Made by a program: the position numbers and the translations under genes | Assembly: GCF_007995245.1 (NCBI RefSeq) | Contig: NZ_VCBA01000011.1 | Location: forward strand, 1-64,000 | DNA from: Tateyamaria sp. syn59 | GTDB taxonomy: Bacteria; Pseudomonadota; Alphaproteobacteria; Rhodobacterales; Rhodobacteraceae | Length of the DNA stretch: 64,000 nt | Reading direction: 5' to 3' | Shown here: positions 16,268 through 23,644 of the stretch, piece after piece | Layout of the letters: each line of letters starts with the position of its first letter | Numbering within the stretch: position 1 is the stretch's first letter | Notes under the pieces: generated by a model | What the model was told of the DNA's origin: nothing | Databases searched by the model: none | The model's input: the letters and a program-made list of their open reading frames with translations, nothing else

Positions 16268-17358
16268 CGACCGTAGGCACGCAGACCTGCACAGATGGTT
16301 CGGCGTCCAGTTTTCCGGCCGAAGAGCCATATGCGCAATTTGGTCAGGCAATCGTCACGGCGGCGAAGGAGCGCTACGGCGAGGCTCTGCGGGCTATTGC
16401 ATTGACTGGTTCACACGCCTGGGGCTTCGCGACGGATCGTTCTGATGTCGATCTGATCGCGCTGCTTGATGGTGCTGCGGTGCCCGCGGATCGGATCGGA
16501 CGCTATGACGTCATCGTTTCGCAGGGGCGCCACGCCGAAATCCTTATCGTTGATCAGGATTACACCGCCAAGCTGTCTGCGACGCTGAACGCCACGCGCA
16601 GGCTGGACGGTTCTTTCGATCAACTCGAATTGGTAGAGAAAATGCGCACTGCCATCGTTCTATATGGGCAGCAGTCATGGCACGCTTGTACAAGCCAGTT
16701 TGACTATGCCCGACTTGCACGGCTGCACTATGCCTATCATATGGCGTCGGCCGCCAGTTTTTTCGATGACTGCGTCGGCGCGTTTGATGCCCACCCTCTG
16801 ACAGCGATCAGCGCGGCACGGCTTTGCCTCTATCATCAGATGGAGGCGCTGCTTTGTCAGCGTGGCGATACCAACGGGCGTCGCAAGTGGATTTTCCGGC
16901 GACTTGAAGGTCACGACGTGCGGTCTGAGCTGGCCGAAGGATTTCTACGCTATCAGTTCCGCATGGAAGCCGTCACCGAAGACGAGATGAGGGCTTGGGC
17001 CGGGGGCATGCTCCGCTTTTCCCAGGCCCTTGGTCGCGAGGTGCTCGCGGAAGGAAGCTGTTGGCCTCCGGTGCAGCATGGACCCGATGAGGGTCAGCCG
17101 TTCATCACGCCAGACGCAGTTTTCCTCAGCCATCTCGGCAAGGTGATTCTGGTGAAAACTGCCGATCGCTCCTTTCAGCTCGACTTGCCGAGCATGGCAT
17201 TGCTGGCTCTATGTCATGAGCCCCGGTCAGAGGCGGCCCTTCTCGCCCAGGTTTCTGCTTTGCATCCTGACACTGATATTGTCTCGCGGCTGTTTCATCT
17301 GCGCGCGATAGGTCTGCTGCGAGAAGCCGAAACAGTCAAAGCACATCGCGAGCCATAG
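16264..17358 (+). CDS. nucleotidyltransferase with PqqD-like (RRE-type) C-terminal domain
   Basis: Pol-beta/MNT-type nucleotidyltransferase: ALRAIALTGSHAWG then RSDVDLIALLDG, giving Gly49-Ser50 and the metal-binding Asp61/Asp63; a third carboxylate may be in HAEILIVDQD (about residues 90-99). A helical middle domain (about 130-240) includes LYHQMEALLCQRGDTNGRRKW. The last about 75 residues (GKVILVKTADRSFQLDLPSMALLALC... ending HLRAIGLLREAE) resemble PqqD, the winged-helix fold that binds RiPP leaders. The enzyme probably transfers an NMP group; leader binding by its C-terminus would direct it to the precursor (inference). It is the catalytically intact partner of the protein at 7196-8275. Confidence 0.75.
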   Translation: MTTVGTQTCTDGSASSFPAEEPYAQFGQAIVTAAKERYGEALRAIALTGSHAWGFATDRSDVDLIALLDGAAVPADRIGRYDVIVSQGRHAEILIVDQDYTAKLSATLNATRRLDGSFDQLELVEKMRTAIVLYGQQSWHACTSQFDYARLARLHYAYHMASAASFFDDCVGAFDAHPLTAISAARLCLYHQMEALLCQRGDTNGRRKWIFRRLEGHDVRSELAEGFLRYQFRMEAVTEDEMRAWAGGMLRFSQALGREVLAEGSCWPPVQHGPDEGQPFITPDAVFLSHLGKVILVKTADRSFQLDLPSMALLALCHEPRSEAALLAQVSALHPDTDIVSRLFHLRAIGLLREAETVKAHREP

Positions 17359-17368
17359 GAGAGAGGTT

Positions 17369-18451
17369 TTGCAGCAGCCCTCCACTGCACCCACTGGCAG
17401 TATCACCCATCCAAAGGGATCAGATGGTGCAAAGGCCTGTGTTGACCGGGCGCGTTTTGCCGCCATCGGGCGGCAGCTTTTGGTCAACGACTTCGGAATT
17501 TCTGCCGACCGAGTTAGGAACGTGACGTTCGCCCTGTTCTTTCCAGAGGCCGCCGTATCCCGCAAGTTTGGCACGGCGCTTGAATACTTGGCATCACATG
17601 GCTTTCATCCAATCTATGGCGGGTCCATCGACATCTGTTTCGATACGGTTGCAACCATCCGCAGCCATGATGAACAGGCGCCAAAAGAACTCCCGCCGCT
17701 GCTGGTGCGGGTCATGCGCATGATCTTTGAACAGGGCGTGTCGCCGATGGTGATCATGCTCGAAAAACCAGGATGCAAAGACGCCTGTGCCTCAAGCCTG
17801 CTCAGCCGGAGCAAGGGGTCCGTGTTCAAGGGAGACCGCCGTCAAGATCATCTGCGCACCGTTCTGGGTAGCAAATGCGCAGCGTTCAAATTCCTTCATG
17901 CTCCCGATCATTCCGATGCGCTCATGTGGGAATTGGGTATCCTTCACTTGGCTCATCCTGACCTGCACAATCTGATGCGGCGCTATGACAGTCGAGATGA
18001 CGCGCTGCACCATATCGCCGAGACACTCACGACCCAGCCATTCAACCCTCTGACTCTGTCCCAGTCCGTCACCCGCACACGTGATGTCTTAAAACAAACG
18101 GAGCCAGGGACGCACGCGCTTGGCCAAGAACTGGACCGGCTGATTGCGGTCGGGCAGGGCGATTGGAGTGAGCTCATTGTCGGCCTCGAAGCTCTTGGTG
18201 GAAGTGTTCAGGTCGACCCTTGGGATGTAATCACGCTCGCCGCGCATTTTACGCAAGTCGATTGGAGTCGCGATTTATCTGAGCTGAAACATCAATACCG
18301 GGCAATGGCTGCACACGATCAGACCCAAGCACTTCGCCTGATCTATGACACGCTGCGCGACCGGGGGTTCCGGGGCGACTGGCCTCTTTTTTTAAACAGC
18401 TGTGCGGCGCTCGATGCACAAGAACAGAGCGGTGCGTGTGATCAAACCTGA
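17369..18451 (+). CDS. nucleoside diphosphate kinase-like domain protein
   Basis: A 360-residue protein starting at TTG 17369, preceded by AGGAG. Residues about 50-194 follow the NDK pattern: RVRNVTFALFFPEAAVSRKF in place of the usual KPDA strand (the Lys is lost), HGFHPIYGGSIDI, SPMVIMLE, and KFLHAPDHSDALMWELGIL, in which His177 occupies the place of the phospho-histidine in N-x-x-H-G-S-D. The C-terminal about 165 residues are unrecognised. It might be an altered phosphotransfer enzyme or a nucleotide-binding protein. It sits directly after the nucleotidyltransferase, which fits a nucleotide-related role. Confidence 0.55.
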   Translation: MQQPSTAPTGSITHPKGSDGAKACVDRARFAAIGRQLLVNDFGISADRVRNVTFALFFPEAAVSRKFGTALEYLASHGFHPIYGGSIDICFDTVATIRSHDEQAPKELPPLLVRVMRMIFEQGVSPMVIMLEKPGCKDACASSLLSRSKGSVFKGDRRQDHLRTVLGSKCAAFKFLHAPDHSDALMWELGILHLAHPDLHNLMRRYDSRDDALHHIAETLTTQPFNPLTLSQSVTRTRDVLKQTEPGTHALGQELDRLIAVGQGDWSELIVGLEALGGSVQVDPWDVITLAAHFTQVDWSRDLSELKHQYRAMAAHDQTQALRLIYDTLRDRGFRGDWPLFLNSCAALDAQEQSGACDQT

Positions 18452-19325
18452 TGTGACGGCTTTGACGCGCTCTCAGTTGGACCGGCTGCGCTGTTTCCTG
18501 GTGTCTCACGATGTTATTGCAGCGCTTCCATTCCTAAAACATCTGGATCGGATCGCATCGTCATCTGCGTCACCAGTCGACTGGTTTGTGTTGAACTCAC
18601 CCTCTGACCTTAAAGGTGTCATGGCGCGTCTACACCATGGGCATGTCGCCATACATACACTAGCGCCTGCCGCCGCTGAACAAATAATGGAGCAAGCGAG
18701 TTGGGCCACGTTCACCTCGCCAGCTAAGGGGCTGATCGGGGCTGCACCAGTTATCGACGCCTGCCTTGCAACATCCATGCTGCGCGACCAGTCCATAGCA
18801 CGACATGAACGCGAGCAGGCGTTTGCAATATCGCTCCAAGCGCATTGCGAGCGCGCTGGTTCCGGCGCGTTGTTGCGTGAAGCGTGCCTGGGAGATGTCC
18901 GTGGGCTTTGTTCCAACACACTCACGACATGGCTGAGCGATTTTGCGCATGAGACCGGTCATACCGGGCCGGATCCGGCTTTAAACGCAAATGTCGGGGA
19001 AATGGCAAAGGTACTTGTCGCTAGCAAGGATACTTTTGTTTTGTGGCACCGCGAACAGCCCGTCTCCATGTGCCGCTTTTGCGATTTCCGCCACGGTTTG
19101 GCACATGTCGGAGGCGTCTGGACACCGCCAGAGCATCGCGGTCGCGGGCATGCTACAACCCTTCTTAGGCAGGCTTTGCAGGTGGCGTATCAACGCGGCG
19201 CAAGGCAGGCGTGCTTGCGTACCGGTTCTGCAGAAGCAGCGCGTCTATACCAAAGAATCGGCTTTGAGCGGGTCGACGACTTTTGCGTGGTGACCTGGCG
19301 CCATCCCTATGCACCGATAAACTAG
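18414..19325 (+). CDS. GNAT-family N-acetyltransferase
   Basis: A 303-residue protein with a C-terminal GNAT domain: LAHVGGVWTPPEHRGRGHATTLLRQAL (acetyl-CoA binding loop) and RLYQRIGFERVDDFCVVTW. The N-terminal about 170 residues are specific to this protein and may bind the acceptor. It overlaps the preceding gene by about 38 bases if started at ATG 18414; GTG 18402, 18432 and 18438 are also possible. It is the last gene of the SHMT-like operon; its TAG overlaps the convergent stop of the APH-type kinase gene (CTAG). A second acetylation step or an immunity role by acetylating the product is possible. Confidence 0.82.
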   Translation: MHKNRAVRVIKPDVTALTRSQLDRLRCFLVSHDVIAALPFLKHLDRIASSSASPVDWFVLNSPSDLKGVMARLHHGHVAIHTLAPAAAEQIMEQASWATFTSPAKGLIGAAPVIDACLATSMLRDQSIARHEREQAFAISLQAHCERAGSGALLREACLGDVRGLCSNTLTTWLSDFAHETGHTGPDPALNANVGEMAKVLVASKDTFVLWHREQPVSMCRFCDFRHGLAHVGGVWTPPEHRGRGHATTLLRQALQVAYQRGARQACLRTGSAEAARLYQRIGFERVDDFCVVTWRHPYAPIN

Positions 19326-20218
19326 ACGTTCTGTGTATCCGCCACGTCCAGCACGCGGCGCAAACCGTTCCACGTACAAGGAGGCGCATCGTCGTCAGCA
19401 TTGAATGCCGCAAAGACTGCCCGCTGACCCAGAACAATCGGAAAGCATGTCGCAAGAAGCGCGCGATCTAAGCGTGCGCAAGTTTCGTTGTCGTGGGTCA
19501 TTGCGGCCTGCGCCAAAACGGCTTTCGGCTCCAGCGGTGTGGCGCTGCGCAAGAGATGATCTGCGCATAGCCCAGCTAAGTCCCACTCTCGCGGAGCCCG
19601 GATCGCATTGGTGAAGTCAATGAGCCACGGCGTGTCGTCACTGGAGCGCCAAACGATATTGGAACTGCCATAGTCGTTGTGACACAGGTGATGCGTGTCA
19701 TAGGGCCGCCATGGTTGTCCTTTCGCAAAGAGTTTGGTCAAACGTTTTAGCAAATCCTGTGGTACTGAGCCTAAACGCTCCAGGCACATTTTTGCATCTT
19801 GCCACAGCCAGTCATCTGATCGTGGCGTGCGAAAGTCAGCCGAGGCGATATGGATAGTGGCCATCAGTTTGACCACGCGCGGAAAGACCTCCGTTCCGTC
19901 AAGGGTTGGGCGGACCGGTCCCTCAATCCAGTCGTAAACCGTTGCGAGTGTTCCGTCCTGCTGCTTGATGAAACGCGAGCCGTCGCGGGTTGTCCGGTAC
20001 CGCGGCACAGGAAGCTTCGACGTGTAAAGATGCGACACAAAGGCCAACTCGGTTGATAGCTCACCAATGTCCGCGTCCGCCGGGTAGATCTTGATTGCGC
20101 TATCCACTACGGAGCCAACGGCCCGGATCACTTGGCAGCGTGTTGGCGACTGCTGCTCATGTAAATCCACGCGTCCAAGGTTAAAAACCCGCAGGACTTC
20201 ATCAAAGTCTTCGCGCAT
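19322..20218 (-). CDS. APH-type phosphotransferase
   Basis: Aminoglycoside phosphotransferase/choline kinase-like fold, 298 aa. ATP lysine Lys43 (AIKIYP), catalytic loop HLCHNDYGSSNIVW with Asp182 and Asn187, metal Asp201 in LIDFTNA. Such kinases phosphorylate hydroxyls on small molecules. It is the last gene of a minus-strand operon that begins with the leucyl-tRNA synthetase and follows the hydroxylase gene by 6 bases. It could phosphorylate a biosynthetic intermediate, or inactivate the product for self-protection. Not separable by sequence. Confidence 0.85.
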   Translation of the reverse strand: MREDFDEVLRVFNLGRVDLHEQQSPTRCQVIRAVGSVVDSAIKIYPADADIGELSTELAFVSHLYTSKLPVPRYRTTRDGSRFIKQQDGTLATVYDWIEGPVRPTLDGTEVFPRVVKLMATIHIASADFRTPRSDDWLWQDAKMCLERLGSVPQDLLKRLTKLFAKGQPWRPYDTHHLCHNDYGSSNIVWRSSDDTPWLIDFTNAIRAPREWDLAGLCADHLLRSATPLEPKAVLAQAAMTHDNETCARLDRALLATCFPIVLGQRAVFAAFNADDDAPPCTWNGLRRVLDVADTQNV

Positions 20219-20224
20219 CTCCCG

Positions 20225-20782
20225 CTATGCGGCTTGCGCCATCGCGGCATCTAGATGCTGCCTGACCCAGTCATTGACCACGCAGTCTATCACCAAATGA
20301 ACACGCGCAGCGTCACCATCGTTTCTGAGGCTGTGAGGGCGGAGCGTATCGACGTACCAAACCTCGCCTGGGCTTAACCTCAGACGCTCACCATCAACGA
20401 TGAATTCCACTTTGTCGTTGGTAATGATGGGAACGTGCAAGCGTATCTGGTCGGGTGTGTTTTCCGCCGCTTCATCCGTGTGCTCACCGATGGCGGCGCC
20501 AGGATGTAGAACCAATAGGCGCACTCTAAAGAGATCACATTGGAAGCTATCCATGACCTCTTTGAAGTACAGGGTGTCCGAAACAACAGGCGTGTCCTGA
20601 TAACTCACGCCACTGAACTCCATGGTTGTCGGATCGCCATCGTGAGAACGCAGTGCAATCCCGGACCAGTTCTTTCCTTTGCGTTCGATGACCGGCTGCC
20701 AAAGCGTATCTGAGACCCGGTTGAGGCTGTCCAACAGTTGGGTTTCAGAGAAATTCAGATTGAAACGTGCGGCGGCTGGCAT
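20225..20782 (-). CDS. aspartyl/asparaginyl beta-hydroxylase-like oxygenase
   Basis: Fe(II)/2-oxoglutarate oxygenase of the aspartyl/asparaginyl beta-hydroxylase family, 185 aa. Metal ligands GEHTDE (His101, Asp103) and RPHSLRN (His150), with Arg160 (AARVHLVID) in the 2-oxoglutarate position. Family members hydroxylate Asp/Asn or related side chains; the short cupin form is common in natural-product clusters. The core peptide has no Asp or Asn, so the substrate may be a free or tethered amino acid. Located 25 bases downstream of the leuS-like gene and 6 bases before the kinase gene. Confidence 0.86.
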   Translation of the reverse strand: MPAAARFNLNFSETQLLDSLNRVSDTLWQPVIERKGKNWSGIALRSHDGDPTTMEFSGVSYQDTPVVSDTLYFKEVMDSFQCDLFRVRLLVLHPGAAIGEHTDEAAENTPDQIRLHVPIITNDKVEFIVDGERLRLSPGEVWYVDTLRPHSLRNDGDAARVHLVIDCVVNDWVRQHLDAAMAQAA

Positions 20783-20807
20783 GTCGTAGAAAAATCCTCA
20801 AATCATG

Positions 20808-23342
20808 TCATCCTTTGACGACAAAGTTGACGAGTTTATCTCTGATAGGAATTTCCCGTAAAACGGTAACTTGGTCAAGCAAGGCCGCCACCTTCTCGTC
20901 AGATTTGACGACGTTCAGCAGATCTTCGCCAGCAAGGTTTGGTGCGGCCATAACCCGGGCGCGAATTTTCCCGTTAATTTGAATGGGATACTCCTTCAGC
21001 TCCGCATCAGCGGCATCCAGCGCATCCTCGGCGACGCTGGGCCAGGGCGCATAAGCGATGCTTGTCTCGTGTCCCAGTGCGCCCCAAAGCTCTTCGGCCA
21101 TGTGTGGCGCAAAGGGGGCTAGAACCAGGATGAACTGTTCGATCACGAACCGTGGACGCCGGGACATTGGTGTCAGGGTGTTGGTCATTTCCATCAGACG
21201 CGCAACGCAGGTGTTAAAGCGCAGTTCTTCAATGTCCGACGTGACCGCCGCGATCATTTTCTGAAGCTGACCGTTAAGAGCCGCATCGGGTGCCTCGTCT
21301 GTCAGGCGTGCCATGTCGACATTGTCGTCATCGTCATGGACAAGACGCCAGACACGATTGAGAAAGCGCCTCACACCCGCGATGCTGGCCGTGTCCCATG
21401 GCTTGGTCGCTTCGAGTGGCCCCATGAACATGGCATAGAGCCGAACGCTGTCAGCTCCGAATTCGCGCACGACGTCGTCTGGATTGACGACGTTGAACCG
21501 CGACTTGGACATCTTTTCGATCTTCTGAACCAGTTCCTTGCCGTCGGCATAGAACTTGCCGCTGCTTTCTTCCACTTTTTCGGGCTCATAAAAGCGTCCT
21601 TGCGCGTCGCGATAGGAATGCGCCAGGATCATTCCTTGGTTGAACAGCTTCTGGAATGGCTCGGCTGTGGAAACCAGCCCGAGATCATACAGCACCTTGT
21701 GCCAGAACCGTGCGTAAAGCAGGTGCAGCACCGCGTGCTCGGCCCCACCCACATAGAGATCAACTGGCATCCAATAGCGTTCTTTTTCTGTGTCTACGAA
21801 TGCTAGATCGTTGTTTGGATCGATAAACCGCAGATAGTACCAGCATGATCCGGCCCATTGTGGCATGGTATTCAGATCCCTGCGGCCGGGCTTCCCGGTT
21901 GTCGGGTCAGTTGTCTGAACCCAATCGGTGGCCCTCGCAAGTGGCGGTGCGCCGTCGGGGCCTGGTCCGTATTCCTCCAGCTTGGGCGGCAGCAGAGGCA
22001 GGTCCTGATCTGGAACCGTGGAATAAGAGCCATCCTCACCGTGTATGATCGGGATCGGCTCGCCCCAGTATCTCTGGCGCGAAAAGAGCCAATCGCGCAG
22101 GCGGTAGGTGACCTTTGCCTGCCCTGCTTTTTCGGTTTCAAGCCATTCGATGACCTGCGCCTTGGCTGCATCGACGTCCAGGCCGTCGAGAAAACTGGAA
22201 TTCACGAGTGTGCCATCGCCTGTCCAGGCCTCTGCCTGAACGTCGTGGCCTTCTTCTGGCGTGACGACCTCGATAATGGGCAGCTCGAACTTGCGGGCGA
22301 ACTCGTGGTCGCGCGTATCGTGGGCCGGGACGGCCATGACAGCGCCGGTGCCGTAGTCCATCGTGACATAGTCCGCGACCCAGATAGGGGTCTTTGCCCC
22401 GTTCACGGGGTTGATGGCGTACGCGCCTGTGAATGCCCCGGTCTTGTCGCGGTTCAACTCACTTCGTTCGAAGGACGATAGCTTGGCCGTCTCGCTTACA
22501 TAGGTCTGAACCGCTTCGCGCTGTTCGGGCCGAGTGATCGCATCAACAAGCGGATGTTCCGGCGCGAGAACGCAATATGTGGCGCCAAAGAGCGTATCGG
22601 GGCGAGTGGTGAACACCTTCACCTGCGCATCGCTGCCCTCGATTGCAAAGCTGATCTCGGCCCCGTGAGACTGTCCGATCCAGTTCCGCTGCATCGCCTT
22701 GATGCCGTCGGGCCAGTCGAGATCATCCAGATCATCCAGCAGCTTTTCGGCGTAGGCGGTTATCTTGAGCATCCACTGACGCATCAGGCGGCGCTCGACC
22801 GGATCGCCGGTTTCGATGTATTTGCCGTCCTTAACCTCTTCGTTGGAAAGAACGGTGCTTTGCGCCGGGCACCAGTTCACAGCGACCTCGGCTTGGTAGG
22901 CAAGATTGTTTTCAACCAGTTTGAGGAAGATCCACTGGGTCCATCTCACGAAGTCCGGAGATGTAGTTGCCAGTTCGCGTGACCAGTCATATGAAAAGCC
23001 AAGCCGCTGGATCTGCGCGCGGAAGGTGTCAGTGTTTTCCTTTGTTGTGATTGCTGGGTGAATCCCGGTCCGCATCGCATAGCGCTCAGCTGGCAGCCCA
23101 AAGCTGTCCCACCCCATGGGATGCAGCACGTTGAACCCTTTCATCCGCTTGTAGCGGCTTACGATATCCGTAGCTGTGTACCCTAGTGGGTGCCCCACAT
23201 GGAGACCAGCACCCGAAGGATAGGGAAACATATCCAGCACATAGTATTTCTGCTTGGTCTGATCGACCTCGGCACGAAATATGTCGTTTCTGGCCCAGAA
23301 GTCCTGCCATTTGGGTTCGATCTGTTCCGGTGCGTAGGGCAT
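20808..23342 (-). CDS. leuS: leucyl-tRNA synthetase, non-alphaproteobacterial type
   Basis: Complete class I leucyl-tRNA synthetase of 844 aa: HVGH signature His48-His51 (MFPYPSGAGLHVGHPLGY), editing domain with TTRPDT and VPAHDTRDHEFA, KMSKS at about 609. Housekeeping LeuRS of Rhodobacteraceae normally reads MFPYPSGRIHMGHVRNY at the signature. The GAGLHVGHP form here is typical of other phyla, so this is probably a second, transferred copy. It leads an operon with the hydroxylase and kinase of the peptide cluster. That is the pattern of target-duplication immunity, as known for agrocin 84 (AgnB2); supply of Leu-tRNA to the pathway is the alternative. Start ATG 23342 (MPYAPEQIEPKWQ) rather than the 51-codon upstream extension. 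Confidence 0.93.
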   Translation of the reverse strand: MPYAPEQIEPKWQDFWARNDIFRAEVDQTKQKYYVLDMFPYPSGAGLHVGHPLGYTATDIVSRYKRMKGFNVLHPMGWDSFGLPAERYAMRTGIHPAITTKENTDTFRAQIQRLGFSYDWSRELATTSPDFVRWTQWIFLKLVENNLAYQAEVAVNWCPAQSTVLSNEEVKDGKYIETGDPVERRLMRQWMLKITAYAEKLLDDLDDLDWPDGIKAMQRNWIGQSHGAEISFAIEGSDAQVKVFTTRPDTLFGATYCVLAPEHPLVDAITRPEQREAVQTYVSETAKLSSFERSELNRDKTGAFTGAYAINPVNGAKTPIWVADYVTMDYGTGAVMAVPAHDTRDHEFARKFELPIIEVVTPEEGHDVQAEAWTGDGTLVNSSFLDGLDVDAAKAQVIEWLETEKAGQAKVTYRLRDWLFSRQRYWGEPIPIIHGEDGSYSTVPDQDLPLLPPKLEEYGPGPDGAPPLARATDWVQTTDPTTGKPGRRDLNTMPQWAGSCWYYLRFIDPNNDLAFVDTEKERYWMPVDLYVGGAEHAVLHLLYARFWHKVLYDLGLVSTAEPFQKLFNQGMILAHSYRDAQGRFYEPEKVEESSGKFYADGKELVQKIEKMSKSRFNVVNPDDVVREFGADSVRLYAMFMGPLEATKPWDTASIAGVRRFLNRVWRLVHDDDDNVDMARLTDEAPDAALNGQLQKMIAAVTSDIEELRFNTCVARLMEMTNTLTPMSRRPRFVIEQFILVLAPFAPHMAEELWGALGHETSIAYAPWPSVAEDALDAADAELKEYPIQINGKIRARVMAAPNLAGEDLLNVVKSDEKVAALLDQVTVLREIPIRDKLVNFVVKG

Positions 23343-23644
23343 CCGTTGGTCTCCGGGTTGTTCTGTCTGAAGCCCAATACTGCCTGCTTGGTGCGAGTTC
23401 AACTGCGGCCCTGCACAGGCAGCACAGACCTTTGAGGGCACTGTTGAATTATCAAACCGAGACCAGAAAGTGTGAGAGATCTTGCTGCTACGCATCCGTT
23501 TTGTGAAGTTGTGTCGCGAAAGCGGTATCGTTGCGAAGCCGCTGTCCGCTGTCCGCTGACCGGTTCAGATGCGGCAGGCGTAGCACGCATAACAGCCCTT
23601 CGCCGCAAATGCGAAATCAGGCGACGGTCAGATCCACAAGATGC
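23343..23644. promoter_or_regulatory. leader region of the leuS-hydroxylase-kinase operon
   Basis: About 300 bases between the regulator stop and the leuS start. It must hold the promoter of the leuS operon, but I see no convincing -35/-10 pair, T-box or riboswitch. A short direct repeat (GCTGTCC twice, then GCTG, 23541-23558) is present. No gene of its own is supported. This is the right border of the peptide cluster as I draw it. Confidence 0.35.

Noticed and set aside
23541-23558. Tandem GCTGTCC repeat before leuS
   Set aside because: Only two and a half units; chance repeat rather than a CRISPR or regulatory array.
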